Part shown: positions 11,716 to 25,204 of the stretch, piece by piece
How positions within the stretch are numbered: position 1 is the stretch's first letter
Layout of the letters: each line of letters starts with the position of its first letter
Source of the DNA: Gibbula magus
Taxonomy: Eukaryota; Mollusca; Gastropoda; Trochida; Trochidae
DNA: 64,000 bases
Assembly: GCA_936450465.1 (NCBI GenBank)
Contig: OW388292.1
Location: forward strand, 26,070,652-26,134,651
Reading direction: 5' to 3'
Notes under the pieces: model-generated
The model's input: only the letters and a program-made list of their open reading frames with translations
Told to the model about the DNA's origin: nothing
Database searches by the model: none
Made by a program: the position numbers and the translations under genes

Positions 11716-14700
11716 CATTGTTGTAAATTACGAAAATAAAAAGTCCATTACTTACCTCACTTGTTTGATTCTATTTCGAGCGGTTTTAATCATTGAATAG
11801 CACAGAACATACATACGTATATACATTCTTGCATGTATGGTAGTGCTCAGTTGTTCCTAGCGTCAAAATACTTCATTGCCTCTTTTGAACAAGGGATTAC
11901 TTCGCAAATATTATGAACACTGATCTAATATATTCATTATTCGTTTGTATCAATAATCAGCGAAACGTTTTACTTTTAGAAATGTAATGATGTAATGAAT
12001 TCAGAATGTTCTCATTTTTGGCGTTTTCAAATTCGCCAGTACCCTACAAATTTTAATTAATTCGAACTCTTGCAATTAGTCTCCAATTTAGATATTGAGA
12101 TGACCCACTCACTGTTAGTCTGTTGACAGCAGTGAAGGGGGTACATGAAAAGTCTATATTAAGTTCTTAATAATTTCATTTGTTTACAATTTCGGCCGCT
12201 TTCTCAATACGATACAGGGATTATCAAAGACATCTTACGATTTTGACGGGTATTATGTATGAAAAGCCTTTTCACACAAGTGTCCTTCCCCTAAAAAAAT
12301 ATATATTAAGTTTATATATATGTAGTCAGTTTATAACCAGACGTTTCCACAATATACTCTCCGGTTTGCATTTAAATGAAAATAATCCAAAATGAATATA
12401 CCACTCTTTTCTAAAATCTCAGACAATTCCTGAGTGTTTAACCATCAAGTCAGTGAACCGTATCTCCTGAACATCCCAGTGACCACGTTTGTGTATCTCT
12501 GAGTCAACTACACACGTGTCAAAACACTCCGATTGAAATAACAGTATTGGCGACAATACGAATATATACGTATTTTTTAATTGGTTTATGGTAATACCCA
12601 AACAAACTGCCCCTTTGCAATACACACTTATCCCAGTATACCCAGTATATCATATTCCATTTAGCTTGTTAAGAGCGCGACTTGGCTCCTCATAGGATGA
12701 CTAGTGATGGTAATTAGATACTCCAGTACTGTACAGCATACATACTGGTTCATTTCAAATTTTATTTGAGAGCTTAATGAACAATTTACCTGTTTTTTGT
12801 TTTTAATTTTAAGTTGACAATGTTGCATAATGTAAGCGTTAATACAGCGTGGTAATAGTTTAATAGGTCTGCTACAAGTTTGAGATTCAAGTAAAATAGA
12901 CAGGCAGATGTCATGACTTTGTTTATGATATTTAACGGTTAACAACATTTATTATGTTTCAAATATTTTGGTACGGTTGTTGGAAGTGTGATCATATCTA
13001 AATGTCCATGTAGTTACATAAACATTGCTTGCTACACGTTTGTATTTCGTATTCATATTGCAATAAATGATTTGAAAGCATTATCTTTTCAAGTTATCAT
13101 ACAATACCGAGATGAAGTGAACATGGTATTTGTCAAGAATTGACAGATATTTTATTTATTATGTCAATATTTCTGTGAAAATTTCACTGTTGGAGTTGAC
13201 AGATTTCAAAAGCAGCGGTTTAAAAGTACATCCATTGTGTTGTTGGGGGGTCAAATATGACAAACGTTATAAATTATCTTATTTTATCGAGAAGTACCAA
13301 CTGTTACTGAAAACTACCATTTTGATGATACTCGACTTAGTATATTGACAATATGAAGGTAAAAGTATCGATTTCTGATCGAAAACCGGACAATGCACCT
13401 CGTCTGGCTCGCGCTAATGAGTCAAACGTAGTTTTGGAATCTTATTTAAACCAGACAAAATAACAAACTTGGGTTGATAAAAAATGTTCGACAAGTCATA
13501 TAACTACTGCATGTGCATGTAAATAGGACGTGTAGTTTCTGCACATGCATAATGATGTTACTTTTAATTATTGGAAACTAGTAATTATGACATGTTTGGC
13601 GACTGGGGATGAATATGCAAGCTGAGTGAATTTGTATTAAAGCCAAATAAAAATTTATGAAACACAATTGATGCACCTTTAAATGACATCATACATAACA
13701 ACCTTACATTTGGAGTTTCTAAATAACTTTTTCCAACAGCCTATGCATGTGTTTTCTGTGTTGATTTATACAGAAGAAGAAGAAGAAGAAAAATTAGTTT
13801 ATGAAAGAACACAATACGATAATCATATATGATTGTTATTATTATTATTACTGCCTTTCTAATATCGCATGTTATATAATACTGTGCGTTAGATCTATAA
13901 GAACATTTGAACGAATGTTGGCCACCCCTAATAGTCTGGTGGGAGATACACAAATAATTAAGTGAGGGTGGGTACATGATTATTAGTTAATGTTCATTCC
14001 CGCCACCTGTAATTACATCAACTAGCGAATTCCCATGGCCAGTGAAGGGTGACGTCCTCTCATGCACATTATGTAAGACCAGGGACTTTCTAATACACAG
14101 CACACTTAAAGACCGTTAAAATAATTAGATTATCGCATTAAATTACTTCCTTTGTCAAAATCACTCCATGTCTTTTGCTTGGAATATGTATAATGATATG
14201 TGATGTTTATTTAATATTTCAGTATGCATCTGATACACATGAGAGGTCTATAACTAGTTCATAACTGTCAAAGCTGTGACGATTTTTTGGGTCTCACATA
14301 TAATGCACCACCATCAGCCTAGTTGTGATATCCATGGGTTTGCACATAATTGATACAATCAGCCTTTGATGTCCAGTTGAAAGTGTTAAACCTATGAGAA
14401 AGGCAAAGACGTCACACATTAAGATGGATTTAGAAACATGTTTCCTTCATTATATAATTACATAAGCCAATAAATAGTTTCCAGTCACCAAAGTCAATCT
14501 CTTAAAAGTCAGCTATTCCTACATGATAATCTTAGGCATATTATAACTGTTGTAACAAAATAAATTCATTATCTCAAAGTTACATAATTTACATTTGTTA
14601 CATTTACATTCTCAATAACTAGCGCTATTAGTTCCTGGTCGAGAATGTCAACTGATCGGAGATGAATTTGCAGTGTAATGCACACAGATCGGAAACATAT

Positions 14701-14814
14701 AAGTGCTAATGTGGTCACTCTATCGAAATCTTACTACATTTGTATATATATTGGCGTTCTCGTCACACAGGGGTCAGAGGCATTGTACCGCATAATTACC
14801 TGTCGGCCTTAATG
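11716..14814. other. Spacer of the foldback element
   Basis: This is the unpaired centre between the two arms. Apart from the MITE at 13220-13682 and a short AGA run at 13774-13793 it is AT-rich DNA without a recognised domain. The longest minus-strand frames (12661-12948, 95 codons; 13741-13977, 78 codons) show no transposase motif. If the element ever carried a gene, this is where it should be. Confidence 0.5.
13220..13682. mobile_element. MITE copy 2 (same family as 1001-1498)
   Basis: Roughly 85% similar to copy 1 over its whole length, in the same orientation, with TTAA at each edge and tips TTAAAAGTACATCC and GATGCACCTTTAA. It lacks about 35 bp near the right end that copy 1 has. It lies inside the foldback element, so it either inserted after that element formed or was captured by it. 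Confidence 0.85.
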
Positions 14815-15559
14815 AGTTGACCGAATACTCATGTTACGTAATACCGAGTGGACGCTTGTTCAACAGTGGGGTATTCTCAGAGTCAAAACAAAAGTCTGAT
14901 ATATCACTTAAACCGCATTTGCATGGCTATATTGCAATTGTTCTATATCTTTATATAGCTGTAACCTGCACTCAGTTGTGTATAAATAATCAGTCATGGT
15001 GACCGATGTATTGTGGGCAATAGCACTTACACTTACCGGAACTATTTGAAACACTCGCCTTTAGCCAGACATTAGTGTTCAACTTAAAAAAGTCATAATA
15101 TTTCAAGAGTCAACGTTTCATTAAAGTGAATATTTTATAGAAGAGAATACTGTTGAAACGTCTATTCAAAACGATACTTCATATTTATATATAAACTCAA
15201 TATATGTTGTAAACATTTTACTAATAGTAGCGACTTAAGATTTACTGAGCTTATCATTTTGCATTATGTAAATTACTTTATCAGTTGGGCTAAGTAAAGG
15301 AAGCAGAGAGTGCCTGCAATAATAATAGTTGATGATGATGAGTACGGAGATTTAACGAGCGATTTCAGCGGAGCTGTTCTCTCACTCGGGTCGCAAGGAC
15401 CATTAATAAAGTTTCGAATGATTCCAAAGGAGGATAATTTTGATGCCACGGTCGAAAAGGTTGGAGACAAATTTTGAAATTTTGAATAGTACCTAGGCAA
15501 GATTAAATAATAAAAGTCTCTCATAACTCTTTATATAGAGTGGCTCGTTGCATTTTAAA

Positions 15560-15632
15560 ACATATTGTATGTGTGTGTACATTGTCTGTAATTTTGTGAG
15601 ACTTAAATAAACTATATGTCTGTCTGTCTGCA
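15560..15632 (+). mobile_element. LINE 3' tail, plus strand
   Basis: GTGAGACTTAAATAAAC followed by TATATGTCTGTCTGTCTG has the same form as the tails of the minus-strand LINEs at 11.1 and 25.1 kb. The upstream DNA (15270-15560) has a plus-strand frame including VDDDEYGDL that I cannot place in a family, so only the tail is called. Confidence 0.5.
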
Positions 15633-16133
15633 ATTATATTAGTAGCCGTACCGCCTCATTCTTTTAATTAACAAACCGTGTCATCCCAACAGCATTTATA
15701 ATGATAAATGCAACGTTGACACCAGAACAGAACACATATCATCTCTGCCACTCTCTGATTCAACCAGGACCACAAAATCACTCAAGCTAGAGTCTACTGG
15801 TCAGCACAGTCAAGTTTTGAACATTTGACGGATTCCGGCCAAATTCAACTTCACAAATCAGAAGCCGCTGTGTGTATTGCATTTGCAGTAGTAATTTCCA
15901 CCTCAACTCCCCAACCCCGACCTCTTTCAATGGGTGATTATAAAACTGCAAACATTATCATTGGTGTAATTTTAACTACTGACCATTGCTCAAAGTACCA
16001 TCGGTACGTAAACAGTTCCCATTACTATCACTACACAACACGGACATATTTGATATATGATACTGATTTAACTGCATAGATTTAGGTTTTTGAAGGACAT
16101 TTAGAAGTGGTATACATAAGAACAGGAAGATTT

Positions 16134-16215
16134 GCTGGATAACAACTTCTTTAATGTGAAAATGCACGAAGTTTCGGACTACATACTCATTCCTTCATCA
16201 GGTACATTCCACCTG
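16134..16215 (-). ncRNA. Candidate hammerhead-ribozyme relic (Penelope-like element)
   Basis: On the minus strand CTGATGA (16201-16195) is followed 18 bases later by CGAAAC (16176-16171). ACTTC after GAA pairs with GAAGT near 16145, giving a stem III that ends before a U, as the hammerhead core requires. Stem II would be weak (GGA/TCC) and stem I is broken by mismatches. Hammerhead motifs of this kind are known in Penelope-like retroelements. A diverged copy of the same segment lies at 25019-25085. No Penelope reverse transcriptase is visible nearby, so this would be a solo relic. Self-cleavage is a hypothesis only. Confidence 0.35.
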
Positions 16216-16386
16216 AACATTGGAATATTGGAACAATAAACAGGAAATGGATTCTCAAGGCACTAGACCATATGATTACGTGTTGACGACATCTGTGGTA
16301 GACATACTGGGTGTGTATTCATTCGGATCAACGCTAATTAACGGATGGGCGAGCTATTACAAAACTAACCGGTCACTGCGTTTACG

Positions 16387-16783
<397 letters not shown>

Positions 16784-17059
16784 GTTAAAGTGTTTTGTGC
16801 TTCAAGTTACAATAACATACAATATATACATACTTTAAAGTATAAAAAAGCACCCGGCCATTTAATATCACAATAATACAATATGAATAAATGATATATT
16901 ATAAACAGATAAACACTTTCTAAAGTAAACAGACGCGCAACCACATCACACGGCACACTTCTTCACATACTGTCGTTCACTCACAATAATGGCTCGCTCA
17001 TCCGATCATACTCAATCATGTCATCTCTTACACACTCACATAAATAGATACACAAATAT

Positions 17060-17205
17060 CAGATACATACAGACATACATACATACACACATACACACAC
17101 ACAAACACACACACACACTCACACACACACACACATACATACACATACATACATACATACATACATACATACATACATACATACATACAATACATACATA
17201 CACCC
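17060..17205 (+). repeat. (CA)n / (CATA)n microsatellite
   Basis: CATACA and CACA runs pass into about 13 units of CATA. The tract abuts the LINE fragment on its right and lies where that fragment's 3' part is missing. Confidence 0.9.
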
Positions 17206-17212
17206 ATATCAC

Positions 17213-17620
17213 CTCTAGTGGCGATATTTGAAGATGTACTGTTAGCTCCAAGAAAAAACCGATAGGCTCGATTTTGAACAGTATTAATTTCTTTATGTAC
17301 ATAAAGCCCCCATATTGCCGCTCCGTAGCTGAGAATAGGTTGTACTAATGAGTTGTACAAAACTTAGTACAGAGAGCACCCAGAGCTCTACCGGCCGATT
17401 TTGCCTGTTGATGTATGGCTAATTTAAAATCAAGGCGTTCATCAAACCAAAAGCCGAGGTACTTATAGGAGTCTCAGTAATGCAAATAAATATCCCCACA
17501 TGCAAACTTGAATTGAGAACAGCATCGCGATCTGGGCCTAATGTGTAGGATTTGACTAATAGATCGACCAATTGTAGTTTTATGAGTCATTGAAATTATC
17601 ATAGTTTCAACAGAAAGCTA
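17213..17620 (-). pseudogene. LINE reverse-transcriptase fragment, frameshifted
   Basis: Two minus-strand frames give consecutive parts of a non-LTR reverse-transcriptase protein downstream of its catalytic core. The first contains YKYLGFWFDERLDFKLAIHQ, the conserved YLG region. The second contains SLVQPILSYGAAIWG and NTVQNRAYRFFLGA, the thumb-like segment. A frameshift near 17360 separates them, and the protein is cut off at 17213 by the CATA microsatellite. The FADD catalytic core and endonuclease are missing. The sequence differs clearly from the LINE at 25-27 kb, so it is a different family or a distant branch. Confidence 0.8.
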
Positions 17621-18524
17621 TGCAGAAAAATACAGAAGGTTCATATCTCCCATTCTCCAGACAGCCATTTGTCAGCCAGTTCTTAGAAATAGATTAACGT
17701 AACACCCATGACTGAAATGGAACAGTGAAATAGGACATCCTACTAAATAGTAGCCTTTATTGGTATAGTCTGTCCTCGTATCGCCTACACCTATCGCCTA
17801 CGCCACAATCAAAACAAATTCTACTTTCTACATTCTACTTCTAGAATGCCCATCAAAGATGTCTACATTCTACGCACAGTTTATGGCCCGGGAACAATGA
17901 AGGTGCTCGATACAAGTCAAGATACGGCGATTACATAATATTGTTTTAACGGTACATATACATTGCTTTAATATATATATATATATATGCATGTACACAT
18001 TGTATGAAATATATGTTACCTTTTATCACATCCTTGTTTCACAATAAATATGACATCAATAACCAGAAAGTATAATAACATAAGCATAAGATTGTAATGT
18101 CATATTTACACTCTATTTCGAGGTAAGAAAGTGCCAAAGCATAATTAACTCTGAGTATTTAGGTGAGAACGTTAAAGAGAAGCAGGAAAACACCAAAAGA
18201 CATACCCCTAAAAGTTTCTATTTATATAATTACTCCAAGTGTACGGCTAGCAGATTTTGCTAATTCCTCAGAAATGAAAGTGAATTACAATTACAAATAA
18301 AAATTTTTATTCTTTATTGCGTAAGTACTTTACACAACGCTGAATTACACTTAACACAATGTGTAAGTACTTGATATAAACGTTTATACATATATTTACT
18401 TTACTAGCGTATCATTATTCATTAGCGTGTCATTGACACTCATGTATATTCAATTATGTTAATTGATGCACATACCGTTGACTAACAACCCGTTGTAGGT
18501 ATTTCTTGTGTGAAGGGTCAGTCA
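17621..18524. other. AT-rich DNA inside the right half of the foldback element
   Basis: Together with 15200-17620 this is extra DNA relative to the left arm, so it was probably inserted into, or captured by, the right arm. It contains a short AT run at 17969-17988 and no recognised coding sequence. Confidence 0.45.
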
Positions 18525-19447
18525 AACCATAAATTAATAAACTAATATAACAGTCAACATTTCAAACTAAACCAAAGTCAATAGAATAGAAATATTAATA
18601 TTTCATGATATATGCAAACTTCGTCAAAGTCAATACATATATCCAAAGTCAACATAAGTCAACAATTCGCTTAACTCAAAATATCTTTTAAAAGTCAACA
18701 TTTCATAGTAAATATGTGATTAAAGTCAACATTTCACTAAATTCAAAATATCTTTTTCAAAGTCACCAAAGTTAACATTTTATATAAGTTAAACTTAAAC
18801 TACACAACATTTCACTAAAATGAATATTTCATAAGTCAACCATTCATATAACTCAAAATATGTATTAAAATCAACAAGTCCATATTTTATCAAAGTAACA
18901 CTTCCACCAAAATCAATAAATATTTTAAAAGTCAATATTTCCAAAGTCAACATTTCACAAACATTCTATTTTTTCCAAAGTCAACATTTCACAAACATTT
19001 TTTTTTCAAAGTCAACTTTTCACAACCATTATATGTTTGCCAAAGTCAACATTGGCCCATGGGAAATCCGCCCATGGGAAACCTGGCCCATGGGCGAAGT
19101 CTCGCCCATGGGAAATCACGCCCATGGGAAAAATAATTTCCTTTGCATGGGGGGAGTTCACAAATACCTAAAATATGTTACTGCTAGACCCATTATTAAA
19201 AATTAGAAAATAATTTTTGTGTAACTCAAATTTTAACAACCTCTCGCCCATGGGACGGCCCATGGGCATACCCATGGGCAAGGGGGTCTGTATCTCATGT
19301 ACGGTGCGGGGTAGAAAGTTGGAATTTTCGTCAATATCTTAGTTAAAGTATAAAAATAGTTTTTTGATAGAATTTGAACTTCTCACTTATGTTATTTACG
19401 TTGGTCAATTATGGAATCTCGGGTTTCCATAATAAAATCGGGTCGCC
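18525..19447 (-). repeat. Right arm of the foldback element
   Basis: This is the reverse complement of the left arm, about 95% or more alike where aligned. It holds eight exact CCCATGGG copies (19055-19280) against twelve in the left arm, and ends ATCGGGTCGCC at 19447. Confidence 0.85.
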
Positions 19448-19449
19448 TT

Positions 19450-19765
19450 TTATAAGTGTAGATATTACATAATTGGTGTACAAAGTAAGTAGAAATCGTG
19501 ACATAAGTATGGAGTGCTTATACTTGTAAATATTACATAATTGGTATACAAAGTAAGTAGAAATGGTGACATTACTATAGAGTGCTTATACTTGTAGATA
19601 TTCTATAATCGGTATACATAGTACGTGGAAATGGTGACATAAGTATTGAAGGCTTATACAGTTAGATATGCTATAATTTGTAAACATAGTAAGTGGAAAT
19701 GGTGACATTACTATAGAGTGCTTAAACATGCAGATATTACATACTGTGTATACAAAGTAAGTGAA
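19450..19765 (+). repeat. 68-bp tandem repeat, right part of the split array
   Basis: About 4.7 copies of the same 68-bp unit as at 8995-9327, in the same orientation; successive GTAGATATT/GTAAATATT anchors are exactly 68 bp apart at 19458 and 19526. These copies are more alike than those on the left. Confidence 0.85.
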
Positions 19766-22700
19766 ATGTGGTATGGGGAGGTTGTGGAAAGAATGTTTTT
19801 TTCCATTTGTGTTTAGAAAGTTGGTATGGGAAACTTGCTGGACATCTTATCTTTGAGAGTTGCTAAGTGCAAAACATCACTTTAAATGTTGGTACAAGTT
19901 ATGGGTTGATATTCACAAGTAACAGATTTGTTGAAAACATAACAATCGATGTCGGGAATTGACCGGGATATAATACATTTATTTTTTTGTTTTAATAGGT
20001 TTGTGGGAAAATCATTAATCATGTACATTAATTTAAACAAATTGATAGAAACTATGGTAGCATTAGGATAGTAAGTTGATAAGAAATGTTAAACATCATA
20101 TTGTGGTGAGTCAGGGTAAGAGTTATCTGCCCTTGACTAACACTTTGGTGGGCCCCTAAAGGATGGTTGTTTAAAATAATTTGTTTTCATTAAAAGTTTA
20201 ATAAAAAAGACTGTTACAACTGTCCGAAAATGTGAATGGCAAAATATATTTATTCAAATAAACCAAAGGAGGATCTCTTCTGAAATGTATGATGTACATG
20301 TATAGCAGTTTTAGTTTGTCAGAATGATGAGACCACATAACACTTTTTATTGTTTCTAAATCAGCATAAAGACTTAAAAGCTTTATAAACTGATATCAAA
20401 TTATAATATATGTTAAAAAACTATGAGTGAATTTTATTTATCAGTTGCTTCGTTGCGAGACCGCATAACGGCGGGTTATATTTTGTTTGAGTGAAATTGC
20501 AAATAACTGATTTAAATCTTCAGTTTCATCCCATTACAGCTACAATACCAAACAGAGCAAAATAGTTCAGATTTGTAGCGACATATTGAAAACACTCGCT
20601 TACAATCTCTTTCACATCCCGCATTTCTTAAAAAATCAAAAACCCATTCAGGGTCATTTTTAAAGCTAACAGTTTTACATCAAAATAAACATTAACATCA
20701 GTTTTCGGGGATTAGACAAATCTCCCATCTCCCGAGTGTTACACCTAATAAACGTCGAGGACTGTGATTACTTAAAAAAGCAGCTTAAAAGCTTTCCCAA
20801 GCTGATTGTAATTGCCCCAAACCCCCGAAACATTAAAAGTAGGGACGTTGTCAACTCTTCGCCCTCTTGTGCTTTCTAGTCGCGCAGCTGCATTGCCGGG
20901 ATTTCCTGGGGCTGGACTCGGCATGGCTCTCTAGACCGACATGTCTGTCATTATGTCCCGGCCAGTCTATATCACACGATCATTGAAGAATGAAATTGCT
21001 TTCTCGATGGTCGGATTGAGCTGGTCTTTGCCGATAATGGAAACCTTTCCAACAAGCGCTAATCCCGCAGATGTCCCGTCTGAGATACCTCGGGTCGCGG
21101 GCTATGTTTGCACGTGCATTTCGTGTCAAGCGTGCGGACATCGGTACCTCTCATCTCCCGTCCGTGCCATATTAGTCCGAACTTTCATGCCTCCAACCAT
21201 TCGCTGTCGTCTCGTTGCTGGATCAATCCACCACTGTGTAAGACACTTTTTACTGTCCCGGAGATTTGTCAGTTGCTATGGGAACAACAAATTGGGGGCT
21301 ATTACAAAATCTTGTTAAAACACGACGGGAAAACATAGGGTTGTACAGGAAGGACTTACAGAAATCGCACAGATGCCTAAAATTTCACCAAAATTAGTCC
21401 GTCTCAAATTAGACCGACAGAAAAGTTTGGTAATGAGACGGTGACGGTGATGGCGTTATACGCCGGTGACCTATTCCAGAACGTTACTTAGAGCTCTCAG
21501 CCTAAAATCATCCGCAAAATATGGTCGTACATTAAAGTGGCGTGTTGTGCAGAAAGTAATGGACTGCCTCTATGGTTCTGTTGAAGGGTTTCACCTATTT
21601 ACTTAGCTGGCTCCGTGAGTCGTCCACGGGATGGGCTGGAAGACTCGGTCCGGACCTACAGTATTGATTGAAGCGGCAAGCACCGAGCTCGCGGCTTGTC
21701 TCTCACTGCTCGCCTCGCCAACTTAAAGAAACTAATTTCTGTTCTTTGTCAGTTATAGTTTCTGAGACATGTTATTAGAATTAGTGTAGGAATTCCAAGC
21801 TTATTTAATACTAGGCTAGCAATGCTGGTGTTCTCTTCAGAAATAAAAACCACGACAAAAAAACTGCTGAGTTTTACAATCACAGCTGTACAATGGAAAA
21901 AGATTTTTTTTCCCCGAAACGATCCCATGCACGCTGCTACCAATTTTATGAATTTGGGGTGGATTCTCTGTACAGACGTAAAATAAAGGCGGGATAATGT
22001 TATTTGCCCGCAGGATCAATACGGGACTAGCTTGGAGTGTCACAACTTGACAGTCGGACCGGCGGGTAAGGCGGGAAGCACCATTCCCATCTGGGCTTTG
22101 TCAAAGCCTACCAGGGACCATTCCACTTCCAATTACGTCCAAATTGAAAGCAGAATTAACATGAAGGAAACCTTAAAAGTCGTCGAATAAGCCTGCAAAC
22201 CGTTGCCTGTATGATTCTGCCGGTAGTTGGAGCATCATAGTAATTAAAGCAGCCCGGTGTTGTTTTCCCCCGGAATATTAGTGTCAAAAGACAAAGTTTT
22301 ATTCCTCCAAGCTGACTTAATTCCTGGGAAACATCCTGCGTATAATAATCTGCATTGGTTTTATGCTCTTCCTCCTTGTTTTTAACTCTCAATTTCAAAG
22401 CAATAAATTCGAAATTTTAAAAAATAAGTAAAATAGTGTCAAATTAAGTGTTTCTTGTTTTCCGTAATGCAACACAAACAATGGTAATTCGTTCCATTTA
22501 AAAATGAAAAATGACATGATATTCATTGGATCGCAGAAGGGTTCGACCATTGAACGTATGCGTTGCTTCTTCTAAACTTTATGGCTCGGTAATGTAAGAG
22601 TTAGTAGCTCATCAAAGTCACATTAGATGATATGATTCTTTTCATAGTTTTCTCGGCTATCGGTATCTGTGTTACGAGAAGTTAGCCTATAAACTGAAGA

Positions 22701-23964
22701 TAATACATTGTCATACATTGCCTATGCAAAATTTGGATTTTGTGTTTAGCATAGAACTTTAGGTGTATTTGAGACGCAGTCGGATTACATTAGTTCTCAA
22801 TATCTGTATCTTCAACAAAACAGTTAGTACAATAAATTATAATTATGCTATTGAATTCTTGTCAAGTGTTATTACGTCTTACAAGGCCCCCCGAAAAAGT
22901 ATTCCCTTTATTGAATAAAAATCCTTTTCAATATGATAAGGATAAAAGTCGTTATTTGAATACTCGTGATTTAGAATAATTGTAAGGAAAATACATAACT
23001 TTTTTGTTAAAGGAAATCAATCAGTGCATATGGTTTATTTTATCTGATACAACCAAAAAAGGTAAAGAAATGTTAATGTACACTAAGCCCAGAAGTGATA
23101 GTTGAAAGGTCCACCTATTACAGTTTAAACATCCCTGTCAAATGGATCTACGAAACATTCCCATAATACCTCTTCGTAAAGACTAACTTATGGTGTACTT
23201 GTGATATGTATTATGATATATCTTTCCACTAATGTGCACCTATGACAAACGCTTCTTTTCTTATGTTATGTATATGAACTAGATGTTTAGGCAGAGTACC
23301 ACACAGTTCATGGAACTAGTTGCACGAGACTTTTAACCACATAGATGAAATAAGTACCCATAGTGCCCTCTCAAACTGACATATCATGGGCACTATAATA
23401 TATATAGCAGTGTTGTATTCATTCAATATGTTCCAAATAATGTCTCCGATATCAAGCAAGACTTTATCTGACACTGAAAGGTTCCTCCCAGATCAGTAAA
23501 AACAATATCGTTAAACCAATCTAACCCAACCAACCGTCTCTCACACTTCTAGGGGCGATGAAATGTTTCCACTTTTTATATTTTCACAATTTTGGGCGAG
23601 AAAATCTGATGGAAATGAGAACGGCAATGCGTCCTGAGAGATATTACTCCCTGATCCGTGAGAGATTGGAACACAATACGTCGGGACCTGGGATATAGCT
23701 CTCATCCATGCACAATGGCAGTTTCCTCGAATTTGTCCAACAAGCTATTACAGTAATGCCCATTTCACGAAGGAAGCTCCGTCTCACGCACTCTTCCGGA
23801 CACTAGTGCTAAATCCAATACTGACACACTAAGCCATTCAGTGGGGAGCACTGCTTGTATCTCAGTCCCGTGCACCGCCAGTCGCTCGTACTCTTACTAT
23901 AGATGCAGCTAACAGGGTTACAATATTCCACGGTTATTTCGTACAATCACCAAGGATTGTTTAG
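19766..23964. other. Mostly single-copy DNA without recognised gene
   Basis: The segment 20820-21700 has a more balanced base composition and a 125-codon plus-strand frame (20941-21318) with many cysteines. It matches no family I know, and its codon pattern does not look like a gene. No splice-flanked exon series is convincing. The rest is AT-rich with short chance frames. Confidence 0.45.
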
Positions 23965-24600
23965 TTACCCAAGATGAAAGCATCACTTTACTTCCTGTAT
24001 ATATATGGCCAGTAAGTCTCACAATTATTTCACCGTTACTCGTGGTGTAACCATCACTTTACTTCCTGTATATGGTCAGTAAGTCTTCAGTCTCACAATT
24101 CTTTCACCGTTACTCGTGGTGTAACCATCACTTTACTTCCTGTATATGGTCAATAAGTCTTCAGTCTCACAATTCTTTCACCGTTCCTCGTGGTGTAACC
24201 ATCACTTTACTTCCTGTATATGGTCAGTAAGTCGTAAGTCTCACAATTCTTTCACCGTTACTCGTGGTGCAACCATCACTTTACTTCCTGTATATGGTCA
24301 GTAAGTCTTCAGTCTCACAATTCTTTCACCGTCACTCGTGGTGCAACCATCACTTTACTTCCTGTATATGGTCAGTAAGTCTTCAGTCTCACAATTCTGT
24401 CACCGTTACTCGTGGTGTAACCATTACTTTACTTCCTGTATATGGTCAGTAAGTCCAAAGTCTTACTCCTTCTTCACCATTACTCGTGGTGTAACCATCA
24501 CTTAAGCTCATGTACATGATCAGTAAGTCTTAAGTCTCATATTTCCTTCACCGTTACTCGTGGTGTAACCATCACTTAAGTTCATATTGATGGTCAGTAG
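23965..24600 (+). repeat. 74-bp minisatellite, about 8 copies
   Basis: The unit contains TTACTCGTGGTGTAACCATC, ACTTTACTTCCTGTATATGG and TCAGTAAGTCTTCAGTCTC. Inner copies differ at one or two bases; outer copies are shorter or diverged. A 62-codon frame at 24264-24452 is part of the repeat. Confidence 0.95.
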
Positions 24601-25018
24601 GTTGTTAACTATCATGTTTTCTAAACATTTAAAAAAACATGCACCAAAGTCTTCTGGGTCGTTGCTGTCATATTCTACCTTCACCGTTACCCTTAGTTTA
24701 AGTGAGTAGATATGTCTGTCATACAGTCCATGGAGTTAGACTGTTAGCACAATAATTCAGATATATTAGCCAGTCTCTCTAACCACCGTGCGTCCGTGCG
24801 TCAGTACTCATAACTCGTGGTTTACATGAAGTTTGTATATGTATTATTAATAAAGCAGTGTATATGTGCCTTTTATGTTTTCAACTTTTTCGGAATTTTA
24901 TTTTTGGCCGTTTCCATGACAAATTGCATCTTGTAGTTACCATAACACAACTGGAAAACTGTCAGTCTTAACTCAACGACTCTTTGGATTTGTAACGACC
25001 ATATTGCATTGAATGCAT

Positions 25019-25085
25019 GGTTTTCTGGATAACAACTTCTTTATTGTGAACATACCCGACGTTTGAGAGTATATACTTACTCAGA
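25019..25085 (-). repeat. Second copy of the 16.1-kb ribozyme-like segment
   Basis: Shares TCTGGATAACAACTTCTTTA and the following TGTGAA...CGA.GTTT pattern with 16134-16200, in the same orientation. The core here reads CTGAGTA instead of CTGATGA, so any ribozyme would be inactive. It lies just outside the 3' end of the LINE at 25.1 kb. Confidence 0.55.
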
Positions 25086-25204
25086 TGGGGATTGATCATA
25101 TTGAAAAGGTTGAATGACAGACAGACAGATGATTTTATTTGTATAGGCCAACAGTACACATTGACATTCATAGTAAGATAAAATCCGGAGTGCCTTGACA
25201 TTGC

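Noticed and set aside
20941..21318. 125-codon cysteine-rich frame as a small secreted protein
   Set aside because: No signal peptide, no known fold pattern, and the overlapping second frame (21108-21338) is equally open; likely chance in GC-balanced DNA.
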